A stretch of DNA of 64,000 nt from Vulcanimicrobium sp035943995 (lineage in GTDB: Bacteria; Vulcanimicrobiota; Vulcanimicrobiia; Vulcanimicrobiales; Vulcanimicrobiaceae): assembly GCA_035943995.1 (NCBI GenBank), contig DASZBS010000031.1, positions 1 through 64,000 on the forward strand, given 5' to 3'. The translations under genes and the position numbers were made by a program. The notes under the pieces were generated by a model, which was not told where the DNA came from, did not search any database, and worked only from the letters and a program-made list of their open reading frames with translations. Shown piece after piece: positions 39,211 through 50,400 of the stretch. Within the stretch, counting starts at the first letter, position 1, and each line of letters starts with the position of its first letter.

Positions 39211-42200
39211 CTAGGCGGTAAGTGAGACGATGGTCTGCACGCTCGTCAGCCACCAGTCCGCGAGCTGCTGAACGTGCGGCTCGCGCAGGATCGTCATGTG
39301 GTTTCCGGGGCCGCGCCAATGAGCGAGATCCGGAACGAACCGCTTCCATTCCGCGCACGCGCGGTCGTGGCGGCGCTGATTGCTGACGTCGTCCAGCCGG
39401 CTGTCGGCCACGAGCACGAAGTGCACGTTCTCTCCGAGCATCCGCTGCGGTTCGTAGTGCGCGCGCAGACACGTGCTGAACGCGCGCAGCGAACCGCGCA
39501 GCGATTCCGGCCGGGAGCGGCGCGGCACGAGACCGGCCTCGACCATCCGGGCGTGGACGAGCCGCAGCCGGTCCGCGTCGCTCAGCGGCTCCAGCATCGC
39601 AGCGTCGATGCTCAGCGAACGTTCGGCCGCGAGCTCGAGCACGACGATCCACTCGAGCAGCGCTTCGACCGCAGTGTACTCGCCGGTCTGGTGCCAGTAC
39701 GATCCAGGCGGCTCGGTGTCGATCATCGTGAGCGACGCGATCGTGCGGCCGCGCGCGCGCAGCAGGTGTGCCATCTCGAACGCGATCCAGCCGCCGTACG
39801 AATGGCCGATCAAGTGCACCGGCCCGTCGCGCCGCACGTCCTCGAATGCATCAGCGTATGCGGCCGCGGCTGCTTCGACCGTCGCGTGCGGCTCGAACAC
39901 GTCGTCGAGGCCGCGGTAGTGAAGGCCGAGCACGGGCCACGCATCGCCGAGCGCGTAGGCGAGCGGCACGTACGGGAACACCGAGTCGCCTGCCCCCGGC
40001 ACGCAGAGGACCGGGGTCGCGCCGGCGGCGCCGCCTTGCACGGGAACCAGCGGCTGATACGGCCGTTCGGGCTGCGCGTCCGCGCGCGCGCCGTCGAGCG
40101 CGGTCGAGAGCGCGCGGCCCAATGCGGCGGCGTGCCCGCTCATCATCGACTGATGCGTCCCCGGCACCGGCACGAGCGTGATCTGCCGTTCGGGCAGAAT
40201 CGACGCCCAGCCCAGGTGATCGTCGAGCAGGCCCGCCCATTCGATCGCCGGCGCCTTGTCTTGCGCGGCGAAGAGATGAACAGGGATCGAGATCGGCTGC
40301 GCCGTGTAGTGGCCTTCGGCATGGATGTGCGCCGCCATCCGAATGCAGAAGTGCTCGAGCTCGGCGGTATCGTACGTGTCGAGCGGGACGGGGAACGCGG
40401 CGATGGCTTTGCACGCGCGCGCCAGCTCGGCGAACGGCACCGCATTGACGGATCGCGCCAGCTCGGCGAGCGCCGCCGACTGCACTTCATCCAGCTCCCG
40501 CATGCCGAACAGCATGAGCAGCACGTCGTTCGCGGTCCCGCCGTGATGCGGCTTCTTCACCGCGTTTCGGTAGATGCTCGTGTGGTACGCGTCGATGAGC
40601 CCGAGAAACTCGACCTTCTCGTCACGCCCGAGCAGTTGCGTCGCGACTTCGTACGCAAGCGTCCCGCCCGACGACCAGCCGGCGATTCGGTACGGTCCGT
40701 GCGGCTGCGTGCGCAGAATGGTTCCGACCAGACGCGCCGCGAGGGCCTCGATCGTGCGCGGCTGCGCCTCGCCGGGCTGCACGCTGAGCAGGCCGTAGAC
40801 GGGGATGTCGGGATCGAGATGCTCGGCGAGCGTGGAGAAATAGACGTCGAGACCCATGATCTCGTGGACGAGAAACAGCGGGCGGCGCGTACCGCTCTCG
40901 CGCACCGTGACGACGCCGGCCGGTTGTTTCACACGTCCTCCGCGGAGATGATCCGCCAGCGCCTTGATCGTCTGGTGCTTGTAGAACGTGCCGACGGTCG
41001 CGTCGATGCCGGCCTTCCTGAGCATGCCGGCGACGCGCAGCGTGAGCACCGAACGCCCGCCCAGCGCGAAGAAGTTGTCGTTGCGGCCGACCCGCTCGAG
41101 ATCGAGCACGTCGCACCAGATGCGCGCCATCGCCGCCTCAACCTCACCAAGGGGCGCTTCGTAGTCCGGTGCGCCGGCGGCCGTATCACCGGGCGCGGGC
41201 GCCGCATCGCGAGTGAGAACGTTCCAGTCGACCACGAGCCGGCGGCGCTCCGGCTCGGACAGCGCCGCGACCTCGTGCGCCGGCATCGACGGCGTGCTTT
41301 CCAGTGCGCCCACCAGTTGCGCGAGCGCCGTACACATGAGCCCGCAGATGCGCTTTGCGTCGAGCGCCGCGTGCACTTGCGCGGTCAGGAACAACGCCTC
41401 GCCGAGATCGTCGACGGAGAGCGTGACCGGATAGTAGTTGCTGGTGCTCCGGCTCTCGACTTCTTCCAGCTTGCGCAGCTCGGACGGCGCCGTCGTCTCG
41501 AGCGCGCCCTCGCTATGGCGGTAGTTCAGCAGCGCGCCGAACAGCGGCGCGGGTGCGGGGACGCCGCTGCAGCGCTGAGCGAGCGACAACGAGGCGAACT
41601 CGTGGCGCATCAGCTGTGCGAGCGTCGCGTGCGTCTCGCGCACGCAGTCCTGCACGGGAGTCGCGCCGGCGCGCACGCGCACCGGCAGCGTGTTGATGAA
41701 CACGCCCATCGTGCGGTCCGCGCCGGCGTCCTGCATCCGCCCGAACACCACGGTGCCGAACACGACGTCGTCCCGCCGCGAGAGGGCGCCCAGCACGCGC
41801 GCCCACGCGACGTGGCAGATGCTCGCGGCGCTCACGCCAAGCGCGCGGGCCTGCGCGCGCAACCGCGCAGCGAGCGCCGCATCCACGGCGCGGTGCGCTT
41901 CGGCGATCCCGGCGTCGCCGTGCATCGCCGTCAGGCCGAACGGCGACGTCGCTTCGGTGACGTCGCCGAGCATAGAGCGGAAGAACGCTTCCTGCTCGTT
42001 CCGGTCGACGCCCAGCCGCGTCTTGGCTACGAAGTTGCGGAACGGCAGCGGCGCGGGCAGCTGGCCCTCTTCACCGCGCATATAGGCGCGGATCTCGTCC
42101 TCCATGAGGTCCGCCGTGACGTGGTCGATCACGAGGTCGTGGACCACGAACATCGCCACCCACTCGTCCGCCCGCGCATCGCGCGCGACGCCGAACCGAA

Positions 42201-45200
42201 TGAGCGGAGCCTGCCGAACGTCGATCCGGTAGTGCCGCGGATCGAAGTGCGCCGAGAGCTGCTCGACGGCATCGCCGCCGCCCGGGCGGACGGCGATCGT
42301 CTCGACCGCGACCGGGGCGTGCCGCCACACGACTTGGACCGGCTCGAATAACTCTTCCCAGGAGAACGCCGTGCGCAAGATGTCGTGCCGCGCTATCACG
42401 GCCTGCATCGCCGACACGTAGGCATCGAGCGTCTCCCGCGCCTTGAAGCGCAGGACGATGCGCGCGATGTACGGGTCTCCGTCACTCAGCAAGAGGTGGT
42501 GGAAGAGCATCCCCTCTTGCAGCGGCGCGAGCGGATAGATGTCCTGAACGTTGCGCGCGCCGCCGCGCACGCATGCGGCGACGCGCTCGATCTCCGCGCC
42601 GGTCAGCTGCACGAGCGGCAGCATCTCGGGCAGGATCGCGGCGCAGCCGGGCGGGATCTGGTTGGGCGGCACGCCGGTCACCGCAGCGCTGCGGCTGATC
42701 GCTGCCGCCAATTCTGCGAGCGTCGGCGCCGTGAACACCGTCCCGACGTCGGCGTGCAGGCCCGCGTCGCGCATCGCTCCGATCACGCGCACGGCGAGCA
42801 GCGACTCGCCGCCCAGCTCGAAGAAGTTGTCGTGGCGCCCGACGCGCTCGACCTCGAGCAGCTCGCTCCAGATGCGCGCGATCGTCGTTTCGGCGTCACC
42901 GGCCGGCGCCTCGTATTCCCGCGCGCCGTACGCACCGTCGTCCGGCGCGGGCAGCGCCGCGCGATCGACTTTGCCGTTCGGGTTGAGCGGCATCGCCTCG
43001 AGGGCGACGTACGCCGCGGGGACCATGTACTCAGGCAGCGCCGCGAGCATGTGCGTGCGCAAGGTCTCAGCGCTCGCGCGCTCGCCGGGCGCGCTCGCGA
43101 TGTAATATGCGACGAGCCGCTTGTCGCCGCAGACGTCCTCGCGCGCGACCACCGCGGCATCGCCGACCAGCTCGTGCTGCGCGAGGCGCGCTTCGACCTC
43201 TCCGAGCTCGATACGGAAGCCGCGGATCTTCACCTGAAAATCGTTGCGGCCGAGGAACTCGAGCGCACCGCCCGGCCGGTGACGCGCGAGATCCCCGGTC
43301 TTGTACAGGCGGTCGCCCGCGACGAACGGGCTTGCGACGAATCGCTCCGCCGTCAACTCGGGGCGCTTCAAATAGCCGAGCGCGACGCCCGCACCGCCGA
43401 CGTACAGCTCGCCGGTCACGCCGGCGGGGACGGGCTCGCCGTGCGCGTCCAGCACGTACGCGCGCATGTTGGGCAGCGGGCGGCCGATCGGCGGATTCCC
43501 GCTGCTCGCGGGATCGCAGTCATGAAGCGTCGCGCAGACGGTCGTCTCGGTCGGGCCGTACGCGTTGATCAACGTGCGCCCAGGCGCCCAGCGCTTCACC
43601 AGCGCCTCGGTCGACGCTTCGCCCGCGACGACCAGGACTTCCACGGGCGCGAGCTCGGCGTGCGCGGGCAGCGCGTTCAGGACCGCCGGCGGCAGCGTCA
43701 CGTGCGTGATCGCGTGCCGCTCGACGGCATCGATCAGCACGTCGCCTGCGAGCACGGCGCCGCGGCGCGGGACGTGGAGGGATGCGCCGTGGCACAGGGC
43801 CATGACGATCTCCCACACGCACGCGTCGAAGCTCGGCGAGGCGAACTGCAGCACGCGGCTGCCGGGACCGATCGCGAAGCTGAGCGCCTGCGCCGCGGCG
43901 AGATTGCACACGCCGCGGTGCGCGACGACCACACCTTTCGGCCTGCCGGTCGAGCCCGACGTGTAGATGACGTACGCCGGATGCTGGGGTGCAAGCGCGC
44001 CGCGCTCCAGCGGGCCCGCCGGCAGATGGGACCAGCGCTCCGTATCCGCGCAGAGGTCGATCACCGGCGCGAATGCGCGCAGCAGATCGCGCACCGGCGG
44101 TGCGACCACGCCGTGCGAGAGCACGGCGACCGGCGCGCTGTCGTCGAGCATGGAGCGCAGGCGCTCGAGCGGGTACGACGGGTCGAGCGGAACGTACGCG
44201 CCACCGGCCTTGAGCACCGCGAGCACGCCGGCGATCATCTCAGCGCTGCGTTCGACGCAAAGCGCCACGCGGTCACCGGGTCCGACCCCGATCTCGCGCA
44301 GATAACGCGCCAAACGGTTCGCTTCCGTGTCGAGCTGCGCGTAGGTGAGCCGCGTGTCGTCGTACACCACCGCGACGGCATCGGGAGTCCGCGCGGCCTG
44401 CTGCTCGACGAGCTCGTGAACGCAGCACTCGGCTGCGTACTCCGCCCGCGTCGCGTTCCATTCCACGACGGCCTGCCGGCGCTCGGCGTCTGCGAGCAGC
44501 GGCAGACGGTCGATGCGCTGATCCGCATCGGCGGCCATCGCCAGAAGCACGCGCCGCAGGTAGCCGACGTGGCGCTGCGCCGTCGTATCGTCGAACAGCG
44601 CCGTCGCGTACTGCAGCGCGCCGGCGATCTTGCCGTCCGCCTCTGCGAGGTGGAGCGTCAGGTCGAAGATCGCGCTGCAGTACGGCGTGGGGATCTGCGA
44701 CACGTCCAGGCCCGGCAGCGCAAAGCCGCTCTGCTCGTTGTTGTGCCACGAGAACATCGCCGCAAACAGCGGGCTGTGCGTGAGGCCGCGGGACGGGTTG
44801 ACTGCATCCACCACGTGCTCGAACGGCAATTCTTGGTGCTCTTGGGCTTGCAGCGACTGCGCTTTCACGCGCGCGAGCATCTCGCTCACCGTCGGTTCGC
44901 CGGAATAGTCCAGCCGCAGCGCGAGCGTGTTGATGAAGAACCCGATCAGGCCGTCGACCTCCGAGCGCGTACGGTTGGCCACCGGCGTCCCGATCACGAG
45001 GTCGTGCTGGCCTGAGAGCCGCGAAAGCAGCGCGCCCCATGCAGTCAGGAGCGTCATGAACAGCGTCGTGCCGTGGCGTTCGCTCAGCGCCTTGAGCGCG
45101 GCGCTCAGCTCGGCGTCGAGCTCGAGCGCGGCGTGCGCGCCGCGGTGGTCGTGGGTCGGCGGGCGCGGACGATCGGTCGGGAAGTCGAGCATCGCCGGCG

Positions 45201-47418
45201 CACCACCGAGCGTGCGCTTCCAGTACGACGTCTGCTCCTCGAGCGCGCCGCCGGCGAGCCACTCGCGCTGCCAGGCTGCGTAGTCCGCGTACTGGATCGA
45301 AAGCTCCGGCAGCGACACGTCGACGCCCGACCGGTACGACGCGTAGAGCGCGCTCAGCTCCCGGATGAGGACGCTCAACGACCACTCGTCGGAGACGATG
45401 TGGTGCATCGTGATCAGCAGCACGTGCTCGCGCGCGCCGAGCGCGATCAGCCGGCCGCGAATCAGCGGACCGCCGGCGAGATCGAACCCCGATCCGACTT
45501 CTTTCGCCGCCACCGCATCGAGCGCCGCCGCGGCGTCGAGTCGACCGCGCAAGTCGTGCTCGATCAGCGCGAAGCCGGCGTGCTCGGGGGCGATCCGTTG
45601 CACCGGCTCGCCGTCGAGCACGGCAAACGTCGTGCGCAGCATCTCGTGCCGCGCGACCAGCTGGTCCAGCGCGCGGCGCAGCGCGACCCGGTCGAGCTCG
45701 CCGCACAGCCGCAGGCCCAACGGGACGTGGTACGTGCCGGCGGCGCCGTCCATCTGCGCCAAGAACCACAGCCGCCGCTGCGCGAATGACAACGGCAGCG
45801 GTTTGTCCCGGTCGGCGCGGGCGATCGCCGGCAGCTCACGGTGCGGCGCGTTTCGCACGACGCCGGCGAACTCGCGCAAGACCGAGGCCGCGAAGAACGC
45901 GCGCAGGCTGACCGCGCGGCCGAGCACCTGGCGCACGCGAACGACCATGCGGAAAGCCAGCAGCGAGTGGCCGCCGAGCTTGAAGAAGTTGTCGTTGCGC
46001 CCGACGCGCTCGCGGCCGAGCATCTCGCACCAGATGCGCGCGATGGCCGCTTCGACGTCGTCCGACGGGGCCTCGTACGCCGGCGCGTCGTGCGAATCGG
46101 CGTCGTGCTCCGGCAATGCGCCGACGTTCGGCTTGCGGTCGACGAACTGGACGTTGCCGTCCGGAAGGTAGCGCGCGCGCTCGTCCGTCGCGTAGAGGCG
46201 TTCCCCCGCGACGAACGGGCTGCTCCGGAACCGCTCCGCGGTGAGGTCGGGGCGGTTGAGATAGCCCCGCGCAACACCTGCGCCGCCGACGAACAGCCGG
46301 CCGGTCACGCCGATCGGCACGGGCTCGCCGTGCGCGTCGAGCACGTAGGTGCGCGCGTTCGCGATCGGGCGGCCGATCGGCATGCTTCCGTCGTGGTGTT
46401 GATCGCACGCGAACAGTGTTGCGCACGCCGTGCACTCCGCCGTCCCGTACGCGGCGAACAGGCTGCGCCCCGGCGCCCAGCGCTTCACCAGCGCGCTCGC
46501 CGGCGCTTCGCCCACGAGGACCAGCGTCCGAACCGATCGCAGCTCGACGCCGTCCGGCAACGTGTCGAGCACCGCGGCAGGCAGCGTAACGTGGGTGACA
46601 TCGTGCTGCTCGATGGCCGCGGCCAGAGCGGCGCCGGTCAATACGGCGCCGCTCGCGGGTACCTGCAGCGTCGCTCCATGCGTCAGCGCGACGACGACGT
46701 CGGAGATGAACGCGCCGGAGCTCAGCGAAGCGAGCTGCAAGACCCGGCTGCGCGCGTCGACCGCAAAGCGCGAACCGAGCGCGGTCGCGAGGTTGCACAG
46801 GTTCCGGTGCTCGATCGCCACGCCGGCGAGGTTCCCGGTCGCATCCGGCGCGTACATGATGTACGCGAGGCATTCCGGCGCGAGCGCGCCGCGCTCCGGA
46901 TCGTGGTGCGACAGCGCGGCCCAGCGGTCCGCATCGGCGTGCAGGTCGATCGCGCGCGCATCGTTGCCGCGAAGCAGCTCCGCCAACGGCGCAGGCACGT
47001 CGCCGTGCGTCAGCACGACGGCCGGCGCGCTATCGTCCAGTACCGCTCGCAGGCGCCCGGCGGGTTCCGACGGATCCAGCGGCACGCACGCACCGCCCGC
47101 CTTGTGCACCGCCAGCAATCCGACGACCATGTGCACGCTGCGCTGCGCGCACAGCACGACGCGCGCCTCGGGTTGAACGCCGATCGCACGCAAATACCAT
47201 GCGAGCTGGTTCGCTCGTGCGTTCAGGTCGCCGTACGAAATCTCGGCGCCATCGTTTGCCACCGCGATCGCACGCGGTGTCGCGGCAGCCTGCGCTTCGA
47301 CCAGCTCGTGCACGCAGCGATCGGCCGGATATGCGGCGTCCGTCGCGTTCCACTCCACGAGCAGCTGGTGCCGCTCCGCCTCCGAAAGCAGCGATAGCCG
47401 GTTCGTGCGCGCGTTCAC
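39211..47418 (-). CDS. NRPS, terminating: decayed A-T-C-A-T-C-T-TE-TE
   Basis: 2,735 residues. Approximate layout: A8 1-430 (decayed), T8 (Ser 484), C9 530-975, A9 1000-1500, T9 (GGES, 1538), C10 1590-2050, T10 (GGRS, 2119), TE1 2180-2430 and TE2 2460-2735. A8 has YAPDATGNLAG in place of the nucleotide loop YTSGSTGxPKG, lacks the FDAS pocket (SGAFIS) and lacks core motifs A8-A10, so it cannot activate. A9 reads DAWTVAAVC, the Phe code. C10 has HDxxxDH at the active site (catalytic His changed to Asp, near 1760) and no A domain before T10. TE1 has GWSSG (2249) with GTHQ; TE2 has GHSYG (2539) with GNHM. It begins with a GTGA overlap with the NRPS upstream, whose C8 ends that protein. Tandem TEs are typical of cyclic (depsi)peptide release. 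Confidence 0.95.
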   Translation of the reverse strand: MNARTNRLSLLSEAERHQLLVEWNATDAAYPADRCVHELVEAQAAATPRAIAVANDGAEISYGDLNARANQLAWYLRAIGVQPEARVVLCAQRSVHMVVGLLAVHKAGGACVPLDPSEPAGRLRAVLDDSAPAVVLTHGDVPAPLAELLRGNDARAIDLHADADRWAALSHHDPERGALAPECLAYIMYAPDATGNLAGVAIEHRNLCNLATALGSRFAVDARSRVLQLASLSSGAFISDVVVALTHGATLQVPASGAVLTGAALAAAIEQHDVTHVTLPAAVLDTLPDGVELRSVRTLVLVGEAPASALVKRWAPGRSLFAAYGTAECTACATLFACDQHHDGSMPIGRPIANARTYVLDAHGEPVPIGVTGRLFVGGAGVARGYLNRPDLTAERFRSSPFVAGERLYATDERARYLPDGNVQFVDRKPNVGALPEHDADSHDAPAYEAPSDDVEAAIARIWCEMLGRERVGRNDNFFKLGGHSLLAFRMVVRVRQVLGRAVSLRAFFAASVLREFAGVVRNAPHRELPAIARADRDKPLPLSFAQRRLWFLAQMDGAAGTYHVPLGLRLCGELDRVALRRALDQLVARHEMLRTTFAVLDGEPVQRIAPEHAGFALIEHDLRGRLDAAAALDAVAAKEVGSGFDLAGGPLIRGRLIALGAREHVLLITMHHIVSDEWSLSVLIRELSALYASYRSGVDVSLPELSIQYADYAAWQREWLAGGALEEQTSYWKRTLGGAPAMLDFPTDRPRPPTHDHRGAHAALELDAELSAALKALSERHGTTLFMTLLTAWGALLSRLSGQHDLVIGTPVANRTRSEVDGLIGFFINTLALRLDYSGEPTVSEMLARVKAQSLQAQEHQELPFEHVVDAVNPSRGLTHSPLFAAMFSWHNNEQSGFALPGLDVSQIPTPYCSAIFDLTLHLAEADGKIAGALQYATALFDDTTAQRHVGYLRRVLLAMAADADQRIDRLPLLADAERRQAVVEWNATRAEYAAECCVHELVEQQAARTPDAVAVVYDDTRLTYAQLDTEANRLARYLREIGVGPGDRVALCVERSAEMIAGVLAVLKAGGAYVPLDPSYPLERLRSMLDDSAPVAVLSHGVVAPPVRDLLRAFAPVIDLCADTERWSHLPAGPLERGALAPQHPAYVIYTSGSTGRPKGVVVAHRGVCNLAAAQALSFAIGPGSRVLQFASPSFDACVWEIVMALCHGASLHVPRRGAVLAGDVLIDAVERHAITHVTLPPAVLNALPAHAELAPVEVLVVAGEASTEALVKRWAPGRTLINAYGPTETTVCATLHDCDPASSGNPPIGRPLPNMRAYVLDAHGEPVPAGVTGELYVGGAGVALGYLKRPELTAERFVASPFVAGDRLYKTGDLARHRPGGALEFLGRNDFQVKIRGFRIELGEVEARLAQHELVGDAAVVAREDVCGDKRLVAYYIASAPGERASAETLRTHMLAALPEYMVPAAYVALEAMPLNPNGKVDRAALPAPDDGAYGAREYEAPAGDAETTIARIWSELLEVERVGRHDNFFELGGESLLAVRVIGAMRDAGLHADVGTVFTAPTLAELAAAISRSAAVTGVPPNQIPPGCAAILPEMLPLVQLTGAEIERVAACVRGGARNVQDIYPLAPLQEGMLFHHLLLSDGDPYIARIVLRFKARETLDAYVSAMQAVIARHDILRTAFSWEELFEPVQVVWRHAPVAVETIAVRPGGGDAVEQLSAHFDPRHYRIDVRQAPLIRFGVARDARADEWVAMFVVHDLVIDHVTADLMEDEIRAYMRGEEGQLPAPLPFRNFVAKTRLGVDRNEQEAFFRSMLGDVTEATSPFGLTAMHGDAGIAEAHRAVDAALAARLRAQARALGVSAASICHVAWARVLGALSRRDDVVFGTVVFGRMQDAGADRTMGVFINTLPVRVRAGATPVQDCVRETHATLAQLMRHEFASLSLAQRCSGVPAPAPLFGALLNYRHSEGALETTAPSELRKLEEVESRSTSNYYPVTLSVDDLGEALFLTAQVHAALDAKRICGLMCTALAQLVGALESTPSMPAHEVAALSEPERRRLVVDWNVLTRDAAPAPGDTAAGAPDYEAPLGEVEAAMARIWCDVLDLERVGRNDNFFALGGRSVLTLRVAGMLRKAGIDATVGTFYKHQTIKALADHLRGGRVKQPAGVVTVRESGTRRPLFLVHEIMGLDVYFSTLAEHLDPDIPVYGLLSVQPGEAQPRTIEALAARLVGTILRTQPHGPYRIAGWSSGGTLAYEVATQLLGRDEKVEFLGLIDAYHTSIYRNAVKKPHHGGTANDVLLMLFGMRELDEVQSAALAELARSVNAVPFAELARACKAIAAFPVPLDTYDTAELEHFCIRMAAHIHAEGHYTAQPISIPVHLFAAQDKAPAIEWAGLLDDHLGWASILPERQITLVPVPGTHQSMMSGHAAALGRALSTALDGARADAQPERPYQPLVPVQGGAAGATPVLCVPGAGDSVFPYVPLAYALGDAWPVLGLHYRGLDDVFEPHATVEAAAAAYADAFEDVRRDGPVHLIGHSYGGWIAFEMAHLLRARGRTIASLTMIDTEPPGSYWHQTGEYTAVEALLEWIVVLELAAERSLSIDAAMLEPLSDADRLRLVHARMVEAGLVPRRSRPESLRGSLRAFSTCLRAHYEPQRMLGENVHFVLVADSRLDDVSNQRRHDRACAEWKRFVPDLAHWRGPGNHMTILREPHVQQLADWWLTSVQTIVSLTA

Positions 47419-50400
47419 TCGGCGACCATCCCCTCGAGCAGTGTCCGCAAGTACCCGGCGTGACGTGTCATGGTCGCACGGTCGAAGAGCGCCGTCGCGT
47501 ACAGCAACCCGCCCGTGATGCGGTCGTTCGCTTCGCCGAGCTCCAGCGTGAGATCGAACTTGCTGAAGCGGCTCGCCGTGTACACCGGCGCGCTGCGCAC
47601 GCCCGCCAGCAACCGATCATCACCGCCGCCGCCGTTCTGCCACACGAATGTGACCTGGAACAGCGGCGTGTGCGCGGCTGCGCGGTCGGGATTGACGAGC
47701 TCGACGACCTGCTCGAACGGCAGATCCTGGTGCGCTTGCGCTTGCAGCGTGCGCGACTTGACGCGCGCGAGCACCTCTCCGACCGTTGGGTCGCCGGAGA
47801 AGTCCAACCGCAGCGCGAGCGTGTTGACGAAGAAGCCGATCAGGCCTTCGACTTCCGTTCGGGTCCGGTTCGCGACCGGAACGCCGACGATCACGTCCTC
47901 TTGGCCGGACAGCCGCGAAAGCAGCATGCCCCACGCCGCCAGCAGCGTCATGAACAGCGTCGTTCCGTGACGCAGGCTGAACGCGCGTAGCTGTGCGGTC
48001 AAGCTCGCGCTTAGCTCCACCGGGACGTGGTCGCCGGCAAAGTTCTGGTGCACCGGGCGCGGACGGTCCGTCGGCAATTCGAGCAGCGCGGGCGCACCGG
48101 AGAGCGTTTGCCGCCAGTACGCGCTCTGCTCGAGCGACGTTTCGCCCGCGAGCGACCGGCGCTGCCACGCGGCGAAGTCGGCGTACTGCACCGGCAGCGG
48201 CACGAGCGGATCGTCGGCGCCGTCGTGATACGCGCGGTAGAGCGCGCTCAACTCGCGCACGAGCACGCCGACCGACCAGCCGTCGGATAGGATGTGGTGC
48301 ATGGTGATCAGCAGCACGTGCTCGTCCGAAGACAGCGCGATCAGCCGCCCGCGAACCAGCGGTCCCGCTTGCAAGTCGAACGCTTCGGACGCCTCGCGCG
48401 CCACCAGCTCCTCGAGCTCCGCGGCAGCGCCGGGGCGCCCGCGCAGATCGTGCTCGAGCAGCCCGAACCCTCGCTCCGCGGGATCGATGCGCTGCACCGG
48501 CTCGCCGTTCACGACGTCGAACGCAGTCCGCAACGACTCGTGGCGCGCCACCAATCGGTCCAGCGCCCGGCGCAGCGCCGCCCGGTCGAGCCGGCCGCTC
48601 AGACGCCAGCCCAGCGGAACGTGATACGTCTCGCTGACGCCTTCGATCTGCGCCGACAGCCACATCCGCTGCTGCGCGAACGATGCCACCAGCGGCCGAT
48701 CGCGATCCACCGGCGTGATCGCCGGCAGCGCGCTGCGCTGCGCGGGGCGAACCAGCGCGGCGAGATCGGCGAGCACGGGCGCTTCGAACACGTCGTCGAG
48801 GCGGAGCTCGCTGCGCAGCGTTTCGCGCACGCGTGAGAGCATCCGAACCGCCAGCAGCGAGTGACCGCCGGTCTTGAAGAAGTCGTCGCGGCGGCCTACA
48901 CGTTCGAGTCCGAGCAGCTCGCACCAGATCTGCCCGATCGCGATCTCGGTGTCGCCGGCGGGCGCCTCGTACGCTTCGGAGACGTACGCGGTGCCGTTCG
49001 GCGCCGGCAGCGCCTTGCGATCGACCTTGCCGTTCGCATTCAGCGGCAGCGCGTCGAGCGCCACGTACGCGGCGGGTATCATATAATCCGGCAGCGTCGC
49101 GACCATGTGCGCGCGCAGCGCCTCCGCCGCCGCGGGCCCCGCCGATCCGTTCGGCGTGTAGTACGCCGCCAGACGCTTGTCGCCGGGGATGTCTTCACGC
49201 GCCACGACGACCGCGTCGCGCACCGACGGGTGCTGTGCGAGGCGCGCTTCGATCTCGCCGAGCTCGACGCGGAAACCGCGAATCTTCACTTGGAAGTCGT
49301 TGCGGCCTAAGAACACAATCGTGCCGTCGGGCAGGTAGCGCGCGACATCACCCGTCTTGTACAGCCGGTCGCCCGAGACAAACGGGCTCGGGATGAAGCG
49401 CTCCGCGGTCAGCTCGGGCCGGTTCCAGTACCCTTGCGCGACGCCCAAGCCGCCGATGTGCAGTTCGCCGGGGACGCCGACCGGCATCGGTTCGAGCTGA
49501 TCGTTCAGCACGTATGCGCGCGTGTTGCGGATCGGGCGGCCGATCGGGAGGTTCGTCGTCCCGTCCGGGACCGCGGTCACCTCGAGCGTGGTGGCGAGCG
49601 TGGTCGCTTCCGTCGGACCGTAGCCGTGGATCAGGTGGTCGGGCTTGCGCGCGCCGCGCAGCATGCGCGCGAACGCCTGGGGATCGTTCTGCTCGCCGCC
49701 CGCTATGAGAAAACGCAGACGTCCCAACGCGTCCGGGATCGCGAAGCTGTACTCGTTGAACAGCGTGGTGGTGAGCCAGAGCGCCGTGACGTTCTCGCGC
49801 TCGATCGCCTCGGCCAGCGCGCGCGCGTCCAAGTAGACCTCGCGGTCGATCACGACGACGCAGCCGCCGGTCACCAGCGGCGCCCACACCTCGAGCGTGC
49901 TGAGATCGAACGCCGGGTTCGAGCCGAATCCGAAGCGGTCGCTCGGGCCGAACTCCGCAAACCCGTTGTTGAGCACGAGCCGGCCGATCGCGCGGTGGGA
50001 GACGACGACGCCTTTGGGCCGGCCCGTCGAGCCCGACGTGTACAGAATGTAGGCCGGCGAGTCGCTGCCGCGCTCCAACACGTGGGCGGCGGCATCGCAG
50101 CCGTCGAGCGTGACCTCGTCAACGTCGATGCGCCGGACGCTCGCGGCCCGCGCCACCTGCTGTCCACGCAGGCTCAGCACGATCTCGACCCCGGAGTCCG
50201 CGAGCATGAACGACTGGCGTTCGGCCGGGGCGTGCTCGTCGAGCGGGATGTAGATCGCGCCGCACTTCAAGATCGCGAGCTCGGCGACCACGAGCTCCGC
50301 CGAGCGCTGCATGCACAGCGCGACGCGGCTGCCGGGACGGACGCCGATGCCGCGCAGGTAATGCGCGAAGCGGTTTGCGCGCTCGTCGAGCTCGGCGTAC

